Assembly: GCF_000400485.1 (NCBI RefSeq)
Contig: NZ_ASHR01000035.1
Coordinates: forward strand, 1-64,000
Length of the DNA stretch: 64,000 bases
Origin: Agrococcus pavilionensis RW1
Lineage (GTDB): Bacteria > Actinomycetota > Actinomycetes > Actinomycetales > Microbacteriaceae
Direction: 5' to 3'
Shown: positions 8,338 through 15,852 of the stretch, piece by piece
Position numbering within the stretch: the stretch's first letter is position 1
Layout: each line of letters starts with the position of its first letter
The notes under the pieces: model-generated
What the model was told of the DNA's origin: nothing
The model's input: the letters and a program-made list of their open reading frames with translations, nothing else
Database searches by the model: none
Program-made: the position numbers and the translations under genes

Positions 8338-8621
8338 TCATCGGGCGGGCACCGCGCCGCCCCAGATGGCGGCGTCGATGACGGGCTGCGTCATCTGCGG
8401 CGCGAGGCCGTTGCCGGGTGCATCGAGGCGGTGCGAGACCTGCTCCTCGAGCGCGGCGGCGACGCGTCGCGCGTCGTGGTCGAGCGAGCGGTCGCGGAGC
8501 TGGGCGCTGCGCTCCGCATCGGTGGCGACACGGGCGCGCGCTGGCGGACCAGCGCGAAGACGGTGGCGACGATCGCGACGGCACCGAGGGCGACGAGGAT
8601 GAGGAGCCAGGTGATGTTCAT
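8338..8621 (-). pseudogene. Small membrane protein gene with an apparent frameshift
   Basis: Starts with MNITWLLILVALGAVAIVATVFALVRQRAP in one frame, which closely matches the neighbour at 8054-8233. That frame then degenerates into S/T/R/P-rich sequence and stops at 8391. The alternative frame continues with protein-like sequence, RVATDAERSAQLRDRSLDHD then ARRVAAALEEQVSHRLD, to a stop at 8338, directly before a strong terminator. A one-base shift near 8530 would join them into a product of about 94 residues with one membrane segment and a soluble tail. Either the gene is broken, or it is programmed frameshifting or a sequence error. Function unknown. Confidence 0.55.
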
Positions 8622-8650
8622 GGCAGGAAGTCTGCGCTTGCCAAGATCCC

Positions 8651-8682
8651 GCCACGAGTGGCAGAATCGTCAATGTCCGACA
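8651..8682. promoter_or_regulatory. Candidate GlxA-type regulator operators
   Basis: Two dyads lie in the divergent gap: GCCAC(GA)GTGGC at 8651-8662 and TGTC(C)GACA at 8674-8682. Regulators of the DJ-1/AraC type often bind just upstream of their own gene. Assignment is by position and symmetry only. Confidence 0.4.
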
Positions 8683-8715
8683 ACATCCTGCCAATCACTC
8701 CGAGGGGGGCGCGCG

Positions 8716-9723
8716 ATGCTCAAGGTGGCCTGCATCGTCGACGACGACGTCAGTGCGTTCGAGCTCGCAGTCGCGGGCGAGGTCTTCGGATACGACCGCA
8801 CCGACCGAGGCGTGCCGCGGCACGACTTCCGCGTCGTGACGCAGACGCCCGGGCCCGTGCGCGTCGCCGGCGGGCTCGACCTGCCGATGATGGTCGAGCA
8901 CGGGCTCGGCTTCGCCGACGAGGCCGACCTGCTCATCCTCACGCCGTACGCGCAGTGCGAGTACGACGGCGAGTGCTCGCTCGCCGTCTCGCGGGTGCTG
9001 CAGCGCGCCGTCGAGCGCGGCGCTCGCGTGCTCGCGCTGTGCTCGGGAGCGTTCGTCGCCGCGAAGGCCGGCATCCTCGACGGCCGGCGAGCGACGACGC
9101 ACTGGCGGCACATCGACGGCCTCGCCGCGCAGTTCCCGCACATCGCGCTCGAGCGCGACGCGCTGTGGGTCGACGACGGACCCGTCACGACGAGCGCCGG
9201 CACGGCCGCGGCGATCGACGCGTCGCTGCACGTCGTGCGCCAGCTGCACGGCGCGCAAGCCGCCGCGGTCATCGCCCGCTCGATGGTCGTGCCGCCGCTG
9301 CGCGACGGCGGCCAGTCGCAGTTCGCGGTCGGGCCGGTCGCCGAGCAGCGCGCCGAGACGCTCGCGCCGCTCATCGACTGGATGGTCGCGCACCTCGACG
9401 AGGAGCACACCGTCGCCTCGCTCGCGCGGCGGGCGAACCTCTCGGAGCGAACGTTCGCGCGCCGGTTCCGCGAGGAGCTCGGCACGACGCCCGCCGCGTG
9501 GCTCACGTCGCAGCGCGTGCAGCGCGCGCAAGCGCTGCTCGAGGCGACCGACCTCGGCCTCGACGTCGTCGCGCAGCAGGCGGGGTTCGGCACAGCTGCG
9601 CTGCTGCGGCACCACTTCACGCGGCAGCTGCGCGTCTCGCCCTCGGCCTACCGACGCCGCTTCGCGGTGCCGGAGACGGCCGCGGCGGCTCAGCCGAGCG
9701 CGCTCCAGCCCGGCGGCATGTAG
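8716..9723 (+). CDS. GlxA family transcriptional regulator (DJ-1/PfpI-like domain plus AraC HTH)
   Basis: 335 residues. The N-terminal half is a class I amidotransferase/DJ-1-like domain with the cysteine elbow ALCSGAF (about residue 112) and the ATTHWRH block. The C-terminal 100 residues form an AraC double helix-turn-helix (SLARRANLSERTFARRFREE and DVVAQQAGFGTAALLRHHF). Such regulators usually sense a small metabolite through the first domain and activate a neighbouring operon. The start ATG is preceded by GAGGGGGG; more upstream in-frame starts run into the promoter region. The 3' end overlaps the convergent gene by 34 bases. Its target is not evident. Confidence 0.9.
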   Translation: MLKVACIVDDDVSAFELAVAGEVFGYDRTDRGVPRHDFRVVTQTPGPVRVAGGLDLPMMVEHGLGFADEADLLILTPYAQCEYDGECSLAVSRVLQRAVERGARVLALCSGAFVAAKAGILDGRRATTHWRHIDGLAAQFPHIALERDALWVDDGPVTTSAGTAAAIDASLHVVRQLHGAQAAAVIARSMVVPPLRDGGQSQFAVGPVAEQRAETLAPLIDWMVAHLDEEHTVASLARRANLSERTFARRFREELGTTPAAWLTSQRVQRAQALLEATDLGLDVVAQQAGFGTAALLRHHFTRQLRVSPSAYRRRFAVPETAAAAQPSALQPGGM

Positions 9724-10724
9724 CCCTCCGCCTCGAGCACGAACCGGCCGAGCGGCGTCGGCGGGCGCTTCTGGATCTTCGGCACCGACGAGCGCAGCTC
9801 CTTGAACGGCTTGCCGTACACCGTCACCTCGCGGCGATCCTCGAACTCGATGCCGGGCCTGGGCATCGGGATCGTCAGCACGCGACCGGTCGCCCACTCC
9901 GGCTCCGCCGGCATGACGGGCTGCAGCTCGATCGCGCGGCCGTCCGGGAACATGAAGCCCCCGAAGGCGACAGGGTCGCCGCCGTCGACGGGCGTGAGCC
10001 ACCGCATCCAGACGCCCGGGTCGAACTCCGGCAGCTCGGCTGGCGCCGCCTGCTCGACGGCTCGGCGGCTGCCGACCCGCCAGCGCTCGTAGGGCACGGC
10101 CTCGGCGTGGTCGCCGAAGGCGCGCGGCGCGAGCAGCCGCAGCTGGACGACGGCGTCGCCGGCCTCGATCGCCGCGACCGCCGCGTCGAGCCCCTCGACG
10201 GGCTCGGCCTCGTAGTGCCACGGGTGGAGCGACTTGCCGTAGGCGGTCGAAGGCTCGATCCAGAGCGTCTCGCCGCCCTCGTCGAGCTCGACCTCGACGC
10301 GCAGCGCGGCGCCACCCTCGTCGAGCGCCCACAGGCCGAACGGGTTGACCGGCTGATCGCCCTCGCGCTCGAGCGGCGGCTCCTGCGGCAGGAACGCCTC
10401 GGCGTCGGAGGCGATCAGGAGGTCCTGCTCGCCCGACTCCCACTCGTCGTCGAGCGTCGCGTCCTCGCGCACCGGCGCCGCGGGCGACTCGAGCTCGAGG
10501 TCGACTCCGATGAGCCAGCCGATCTCGGCATCGCTGTCGACCACTTGCTTGACGAGCGTGCTGTAGACGCCGGCGGGGATCTCGCCCGCGCCCTCGGGCA
10601 CGCGGAGGTAGGTGCGGCGCTGCCCCATCGGATGGTTCGAGAGGCGGATCTCGACGATCGGGCCGCGACGCGACTCGAGGTAGCCGACGTGCGGGAAGGA
10701 GAGGTCGCCGACGAGCTGGGTCAC
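9690..10724 (-). CDS. Uncharacterised 344-residue protein
   Basis: I do not recognise a family. The predicted protein is acidic, soluble, without signal peptide or membrane segment, rich in Glu, Pro and Trp. Features are an N-terminal beta-rich segment (VGYLESRRGPIVEIRLSNHP), an acidic linker near residues 90-130, and a C-terminal block with KPFKELRSSVPKIQKRPPTPLGRFVLEAEGYMPPGW. Base composition and codon use match its neighbours, so it is a genuine gene. It begins with GTG, and TACCGT lies six bases upstream, a leaderless pattern. A palindromic repeat array abuts this promoter. The 3' end overlaps the convergent regulator gene. Confidence 0.7.
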   Translation of the reverse strand: MTQLVGDLSFPHVGYLESRRGPIVEIRLSNHPMGQRRTYLRVPEGAGEIPAGVYSTLVKQVVDSDAEIGWLIGVDLELESPAAPVREDATLDDEWESGEQDLLIASDAEAFLPQEPPLEREGDQPVNPFGLWALDEGGAALRVEVELDEGGETLWIEPSTAYGKSLHPWHYEAEPVEGLDAAVAAIEAGDAVVQLRLLAPRAFGDHAEAVPYERWRVGSRRAVEQAAPAELPEFDPGVWMRWLTPVDGGDPVAFGGFMFPDGRAIELQPVMPAEPEWATGRVLTIPMPRPGIEFEDRREVTVYGKPFKELRSSVPKIQKRPPTPLGRFVLEAEGYMPPGWSALG

Positions 10725-10730
10725 GCGTCA

Positions 10731-10736
10731 ACGGTA
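10731..10736 (-). promoter_or_regulatory. Leaderless-type -10 element of the 344-residue protein gene
   Basis: TACCGT on the minus strand, six bases before the GTG at 10724. The sequence directly upstream is the palindromic repeat, so any -35 element lies within the repeat. Confidence 0.5.
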
Positions 10737-10740
10737 GCCC

Positions 10741-10871
10741 GGTCTCGATACGCCCGGCCTGCGGCCGGGCTACTCGACCAACGGGCGGAGGGGCGGCCTG
10801 CGGCCGGGCTGCTCGACCGACGGGCGGAGGAGCGGCCCGCGGCCGGGCTGCTCGACCGACGGGCGAAGGGG
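10741..10871. repeat. REP-like palindromic repeat array, family A (three partial units)
   Basis: Begins with GGTCTCGATACGC, a GC-rich hairpin centre (CCGGCCTGCGGCCGG) and CTACTCGACCAACGGG. Two further copies of the hairpin-plus-CTGCTCGACCGACGGG half follow in tandem at a period of about 40 bases. The same family occurs at 52658-52960 (inside a coding region) and 62391-62590. Here it fills the gap between treZ and the gene at 9690-10724. Confidence 0.85.
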
Positions 10872-10873
10872 CG

Positions 10874-12598
10874 CTAGGCGAGCAGCGCGCCCGAGCCGGG
10901 CGGGAGCGTCAGCTCGCCCTCGAGCGCGACGTCAGGGTGGGTCGCGAAGCGCAGCTCGGTGCGAGCGACCGCGACCGTCTGCGGCTCGCGAGCGACGTTG
11001 ATGACGATCTCGACCGCATCCGCCATGCCCGCTCGACGCACGAGGCGCAGCACGCGCCGCTCCTCGTCGACCTCGACGCGGTTGCGCGAGTAGTGCGGGT
11101 CGGTGAGCGCCTCGAGCTCGCGCCGCAGCCTCGCGAGCTGCCGGTAGCCCTCGAGCACGCGCGCGTGGCGCCCGCCCTGCGGCTCCGACCAGTCGAGCTT
11201 CGAGCGCTCGAACGTCGCGGGGTCCTGCGGGTCGGGCACGACGGCCGGGTCCCAGCCCATCTGCTCGAACTCCTCGAGCCGGCCCTCGGCGGTCGCCGTG
11301 CCGAGCTCGGGCTCGGGGTGCGACGTGAAGAACTGGAACGGCGTCGACGCCGCCCACTCCTCGCCCATGAACAGCATCGGCGTGAACGGGCCGGCGTAGA
11401 GCAGCAGCGCCGCGCACAGCAGCTGCGACTCGTCGAGCACCTCGGTGATGCGATCGCCGCGAGCGCGGTTGCCGATCTGGTCGTGGTTCTGCGCCGACAC
11501 GACGAGCCGCCACGACAGCGAGCGCTCGACGTCGATCGGGTGCCCGTGGTCGCGACCGCGGAACGACGAGTAGGTGCTGTCGTGGAAGAAGCCGCGCTCG
11601 AGCGCCTTGCCGAGCGCCGCGAGCGGCTCGAAGTCGGCGTAGTAGCCCGCCGTCTCGCCCGTGAGGGCGACGTGCACGCCGTGATGGAAGTCATCCGACC
11701 ACTGGCCGTCGAGGCCGTAGCCGCCGCCCTCGCGCGGCGTGATGAGCTTCGGGTCGTTCATGTCGCTCTCGGCGATGAGCTCGAGCGGCCGCCCGAGGTG
11801 CGCGGCCAGCGCCGCCGTCTCGATCGCCATCTCCTCGAGGATGTGCGTCTCGCCCTCGTCGTGGAGCGCGTGCACCGCGTCGAGCCGCAGCGCATCCACG
11901 TGCATGTCCTCGAACCAGAAGCGCACGTTGTCGAGGATGGTGCGGCGCACCTCCGGCTCGGCGAGGTTGACGTGCTCGCCCCATGTCGAGCGGCCCGCGC
12001 TCGAGAGGTAGGGCCCGTAGAGCGGCAGGTAGTTGCCCGAGGGCCCCAGGTGGTTGTAGACGACGTCCTGCACGACCGCGAGCCCCGCGGCGTGCGCGGC
12101 GTCGACGAAGCGCTGGTAGGCGTCGGGGCCGCCGTAGCCCTCGTGCACCGCGAACCAGGCGACGCCGTCGTAGCCCCAGTTGTGCGTGCCATTGAAGGCG
12201 TTCATCGGCAGCAGCTCGACGTGCGTGACGCCGATCTCGCGGAGGTGGTCGAGCCGGCCGGCGGCCGCCTCGAGCGTGCCCTCAGGCGTGAACGTGCCGA
12301 CGTGCAGCTCGTAGATCACGCCGCCCGCGATCGGCTTGCCGGTCCAGCCCGCGTCCTGCCAGGCGTGGGCGGATGCGTCCCACACGCGGGAGCGCTCGTG
12401 GACGCCGCGGGGCTGGCGCCGGCTGCGCGGATCGGGCCGCACCGCGTCGTCGTCGTCGATCTGGAAGCCGTAGTCGCCGGCCGGCGCGAGCGCTTGCCAC
12501 CAGCCGCCCTCGGCGCTCGTCATCTCGACGGACTCCTCGTCGGCGACGACGCGCATCCGCTCGGCGTTCGGCGCCCAGACCCGGTATTCGTGCAGCAT
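10874..12598 (-). CDS. treZ: Malto-oligosyltrehalose trehalohydrolase
   Basis: 574-residue GH13 enzyme that releases trehalose from maltooligosyl trehalose in the cytosol, the last step of the TreXYZ route. The N-terminal carbohydrate-binding beta domain starts with [12 protein letters not shown]. Catalytic GH13 regions are all present: DVVYNHLGP (I), [10 protein letters not shown] with the Asp nucleophile (II), [10 protein letters not shown] with the acid/base Glu (III) and [10 protein letters not shown] (IV). Length fits the family. It follows treX and treY on the same strand but is separated from treY by a membrane protein gene. TAGCCT lies six bases upstream of the ATG, so it probably has its own leaderless promoter. 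Confidence 0.95.
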   Translation of the reverse strand: MLHEYRVWAPNAERMRVVADEESVEMTSAEGGWWQALAPAGDYGFQIDDDDAVRPDPRSRRQPRGVHERSRVWDASAHAWQDAGWTGKPIAGGVIYELHVGTFTPEGTLEAAAGRLDHLREIGVTHVELLPMNAFNGTHNWGYDGVAWFAVHEGYGGPDAYQRFVDAAHAAGLAVVQDVVYNHLGPSGNYLPLYGPYLSSAGRSTWGEHVNLAEPEVRRTILDNVRFWFEDMHVDALRLDAVHALHDEGETHILEEMAIETAALAAHLGRPLELIAESDMNDPKLITPREGGGYGLDGQWSDDFHHGVHVALTGETAGYYADFEPLAALGKALERGFFHDSTYSSFRGRDHGHPIDVERSLSWRLVVSAQNHDQIGNRARGDRITEVLDESQLLCAALLLYAGPFTPMLFMGEEWAASTPFQFFTSHPEPELGTATAEGRLEEFEQMGWDPAVVPDPQDPATFERSKLDWSEPQGGRHARVLEGYRQLARLRRELEALTDPHYSRNRVEVDEERRVLRLVRRAGMADAVEIVINVAREPQTVAVARTELRFATHPDVALEGELTLPPGSGALLA

Positions 12599-12604
12599 GC
12601 AAGC

Positions 12605-12610
12605 AGGCTA
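12605..12610 (-). promoter_or_regulatory. Leaderless-type -10 element of treZ
   Basis: TAGCCT on the minus strand, six bases before the ATG at 12598. The same hexamer at the same distance precedes the next upstream gene (13262-13267). Confidence 0.5.
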
Positions 12611-12667
12611 GGGCGGCCGCCCGCCGCGAGCCTGCCGGTTGCCTGGGAGCCGCTCGGCTCGGTCTCG

Positions 12668-13255
12668 CTACCGCTGCGCGGAGCGCGCGGCGAACCACTC
12701 GTTGGCCGCCGGCAGGAAGAGCAGCACGACGCTCAGGATCGAGATGAGCGAGCCGAAGTTGAGCCCCTGGCCGGAGGCGAGCGACGTGACGATGCCGATC
12801 GCGGCGAGCACGGCGAGCACGATGCGGGCCCAGTTGCGGCCCTTCGTGGCGAACAGGAGCACGACGACCTGCGCCACCACGAGCACGGCAGCCACGGCGA
12901 CGAGCGCGCCGACGACGCCGAGCGCCCCGGGCTCCCCCGCGCCCGCGAGCGCGAGCAGACCGATGAGGGCGAGGCCGATGCCGATCACGCCGAGCACCAC
13001 GCCTGCCCACTGGATGCCGAGGCCCCACTTGACGACCGCCGGCATGGGCATCCCGGCGCCGTACGACGCGGGCTGTCCGTGCTGCCCGCCCTGGCCGTAG
13101 GGCGCGTAGCTCACCGGCTGCTCGGCGTAGGGCTGGCCCTGCTGGGGCTGCCCGTACGGCGCCGGCGATCCGTACTGGCCGGACTGCCCGTGCTGGGGCT
13201 GCTGCCCGTATCGCGGCTGCTGCGGGTCTTCGGGCGTGGGCGCGTCGTGCTGCAT
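12668..13255 (-). CDS. Membrane protein with Q/G/Y/P-rich N-terminus
   Basis: 195 residues. Residues 1-75 are low-complexity and soluble (repeats of YGQ, GQPY, PYGQ types). Then come four hydrophobic segments (about residues 76-97, 103-140, 147-163 and 168-187) and a short basic end. This architecture is common in actinobacterial membrane proteins of unknown function. It sits between treY and treZ, interrupting the usual trehalose gene order, and has its own TAGCCT promoter-like hexamer six bases from the ATG. No catalytic motif is visible; any link with trehalose metabolism is only positional. Confidence 0.75.
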   Translation of the reverse strand: MQHDAPTPEDPQQPRYGQQPQHGQSGQYGSPAPYGQPQQGQPYAEQPVSYAPYGQGGQHGQPASYGAGMPMPAVVKWGLGIQWAGVVLGVIGIGLALIGLLALAGAGEPGALGVVGALVAVAAVLVVAQVVVLLFATKGRNWARIVLAVLAAIGIVTSLASGQGLNFGSLISILSVVLLFLPAANEWFAARSAQR

Positions 13256-13261
13256 GAGGGC

Positions 13262-13267
13262 AGGCTA
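13262..13267 (-). promoter_or_regulatory. Leaderless-type -10 element
   Basis: TAGCCT on the minus strand, six bases before the ATG at 13255. Confidence 0.5.
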
Positions 13268-13496
13268 TGCCCCTGCTGTGCCGAGCGCACCCTCCGGTGC
13301 CGCGGCGCGCCGACCCGCGGCGGAGGGGCCGAGCACACCCACCAGCAGCCCGACCCCTCCGGCGGCGACGCGACCGGGCCGGCGCCGCGATGAATGCGGC
13401 GCGAGCCGAGCCGCGAGCTCCAGCGCGCGATACTCGCACATCCTAGTAACAGCGTCTGCGAACGCGCCGAGAGCATGCCCGTCGCTGAGCGATCAA

Positions 13497-13517
13497 CCCC
13501 GGTCGAGCGAGCCGGGG
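13497..13517 (-). terminator. Hairpin after treY
   Basis: CCCCGG (13497-13502) and CCGGGG (13512-13517) with a 9-base loop, just past the treY stop on the minus strand. There is no T-run beyond a single TTG, so termination is tentative. Confidence 0.4.
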
Positions 13518-13522
13518 CGCCG

Positions 13523-15844
13523 TCAGTCGGCGCGCGTGAGGAGCGCGACCGGCAGCGTCGAGAGGAGGTCGGCGAGCCGGGTCTCCCCGCCCCGCAGCTC
13601 CTTCGTCGTCAGCAGCTCGCGCCAGCGGCCCTCTGGCAGCTGGATCGTCGTGTCGCCCCAGCCGCCGCGCTGGGCGAGCCCGATCGGCAGTCGCGTCGCG
13701 ACCGCGATCGCACCGCCGCGGTCGAAGGCGATCGCGTGCGCCGCAGCCTCGCCGTGCAGCAGGATCGGCGCGTAGTCGGCGAAGCGCTCGGGGTGGTCGC
13801 GACGCAGGCGCAGCGCCTCGCGCACGAGCCGGGTCTTCGCGACCTCGAGGTCCCACCCGCCCGACAGCGGCGAGCGCGCGGACTCGCGCAGCGCATCCAT
13901 CCGTGCCCAATCGATCGGGCGGCGGTTGTCGGGGTCGACGAGCGACTGCTCGAGCGCCTCGGAGCCCTGGTAGACGTCGGGGAAGCCGGGGATCGTGAGG
14001 CTCAGGAGCTTCGCGCTCAGCACGTTCGCGCGGAACCCGGCGTCGGTCGACGCGAGGAACGCCTCGACGTCGCCCCTCGCGGGCTCCCGCAGCACTTGCC
14101 GCACGAGCTCGGTGAGGTTGGCCTCGAACTCCGCGTCGGGGGCCGTCCAGTGCGTGATGTCGTCGGCCTCGCGCGACGCCTTCTCTGTGTAGGCGAGGAG
14201 CCGCTCCTCGCTCGCCGGCCACGCGCCGACGATCGCCTGCAGCAGCAGGTTGACGAAGGGCCGGCCCTGCTTGGGCGCGAAGACGAGCAGCTTGTCGAGC
14301 AGCGCCTCCCACTCCCCCGGCACCTCGGAGATGGTCGTGATGCGCGCGCGCACGTCCTCGCCGCGCTTCGTGTCGTGGGTCGAGAGGGCGTTCATGGCGA
14401 GCGGCCACTCCTGCTGGCGCTGTGCCATCGAGGTGTGGAACTCCTCGACGCCGACGGCGAACACCTCGGGGTCGCCGCCCACCTCGTTGAGGCTCGTGAG
14501 CCGCGAGTAGCGGTAGAACGCGGTGTCCTCGACGCCCTTCGCCATCACCATGCCGCTCGTCTGCTGGAAGCGCAGCGCGGCGGGCTGCTCGGGGTTGCCG
14601 AGCACGGGCAGGAGCGCATCGATCGTGGCGGCGAGGTCGGGCCGGTGCTGCTTCGCGAGCTCGGCCGCCCGGCCGAGGTGCTCGCGCCCCTCGGGCAGGT
14701 AGGAGCGGTAGACGGGGAAGCACGCGAGCAGCTCGGCGATCGCGTCGGCGGCGTCGGCCGGCGCGCCGCGGTCTCCCCACGCATCCGCCGCGCGCACCTC
14801 GCGCTCGAGCCGCAGCACCTCGGCGCGCAGGAGACGATCGGCGATGCCGCGCTTCGTGCCGTGGATCATCTCGGCCCAGTCGACGCGCTCGCCGCCGCGC
14901 AGCCGCGCGTCGAGCGCGTCGAGCGGCTCGGCCCCGGCGGGGTCGGTGAGCACGCGGTCGATGAGCCCGAGCGTGTCGTAGCCGGTCGTGCCGGCGGTCG
15001 CCCAGCGCGGCAGCTCCTCCCCCGGCTCGAGGATCTTCTCGACGAGCACGAACGCGCCGCCCGTGAGCCGGTCGAGGTCGTCGAGGTAGCCCGCGGGGTC
15101 GCGCAAGCCGTCCGGGTGGTCGACGCGCAGGCCCTGCACGAGCCGCTCGTCGAACCAGCGCGCGATCTCGGCGTGCGTCGCCTCGAAGACCTCGGGCAGC
15201 TCGACCCGCACGGCGGCGAGCGTCGAGACCGCGAAGAAGCGCCGGTAGTTCAGCTGGTCGTCGCCCTGCTTCCAGTGCCCGAGCCGGTAGTGCTGCCGCT
15301 CGAGCACCTCGTGCGGCGTGCCCTCGCCGGTGCCGGGTGCGATCGGCAGCCGCGTGTCCCAGTACCGGAGCGCCTCGCCGCCGTCCTCGATGGCGAGGTG
15401 GCCGACGGTGCCGTCCTCCGACCAGTCGTCGTCGCCGACGATCGGCAGCAGCAGCTTGCCGCCGCCCGCGTCCCAGTCGACGTCGAAGTACGGCGCGATC
15501 GCGCTCTCGCGCCCCTCTCGCAGCAGCTGCCACCACCACGCGTTGTGCTCGGGCACCGCGACGCCCATGTGGTTCGGCACGATGTCGACGAGCACGCCCA
15601 TGCCGAGCCTGCGCGCCTCCTGCGCCACCGCATCCAGTCCCTCGGAGCCGCCGCGCGACGCGTCGATCCGCGCGTGCGAGACGACGTCGTAGCCGTGGTT
15701 CGAGCCGGGCTCGGCGTCGAGGATCGGCGAGAGGTACACCCAGTCGACCCCGAGGTCGGCGAGCGCCTCGAGCCGGGCGGCCGCGTCGAGGAGCGTGAAC
15801 TCCTCGCTGATCTGCAGTCGGTAGGTGCTCTGCGGCGCGTGCAC
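13523..15844 (-). CDS. treY: Malto-oligosyltrehalose synthase
   Basis: 773-residue GH13 enzyme that converts the reducing-end alpha-1,4 bond of a maltodextrin into the alpha-1,1 bond of trehalose. It begins STYRLQISEEFTLLDAAARL, typical of TreY. GH13 regions: VDIVPNHMGV (I), GLRVDHPDGL (II, nucleophile), VEKILEPGE (III, acid/base) and LSTHDTKRGED (IV). Length fits the family. The start is a GTG; the ribosome-binding site GAGGAG lies inside the treX stop region, so the two are coupled with an 8-base gap. The frame stays open far upstream through treX, but that part is antisense-like noise and is excluded. Confidence 0.95.
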   Translation of the reverse strand: MHAPQSTYRLQISEEFTLLDAAARLEALADLGVDWVYLSPILDAEPGSNHGYDVVSHARIDASRGGSEGLDAVAQEARRLGMGVLVDIVPNHMGVAVPEHNAWWWQLLREGRESAIAPYFDVDWDAGGGKLLLPIVGDDDWSEDGTVGHLAIEDGGEALRYWDTRLPIAPGTGEGTPHEVLERQHYRLGHWKQGDDQLNYRRFFAVSTLAAVRVELPEVFEATHAEIARWFDERLVQGLRVDHPDGLRDPAGYLDDLDRLTGGAFVLVEKILEPGEELPRWATAGTTGYDTLGLIDRVLTDPAGAEPLDALDARLRGGERVDWAEMIHGTKRGIADRLLRAEVLRLEREVRAADAWGDRGAPADAADAIAELLACFPVYRSYLPEGREHLGRAAELAKQHRPDLAATIDALLPVLGNPEQPAALRFQQTSGMVMAKGVEDTAFYRYSRLTSLNEVGGDPEVFAVGVEEFHTSMAQRQQEWPLAMNALSTHDTKRGEDVRARITTISEVPGEWEALLDKLLVFAPKQGRPFVNLLLQAIVGAWPASEERLLAYTEKASREADDITHWTAPDAEFEANLTELVRQVLREPARGDVEAFLASTDAGFRANVLSAKLLSLTIPGFPDVYQGSEALEQSLVDPDNRRPIDWARMDALRESARSPLSGGWDLEVAKTRLVREALRLRRDHPERFADYAPILLHGEAAAHAIAFDRGGAIAVATRLPIGLAQRGGWGDTTIQLPEGRWRELLTTKELRGGETRLADLLSTLPVALLTRAD

Positions 15845-15852
15845 GGATCTCC

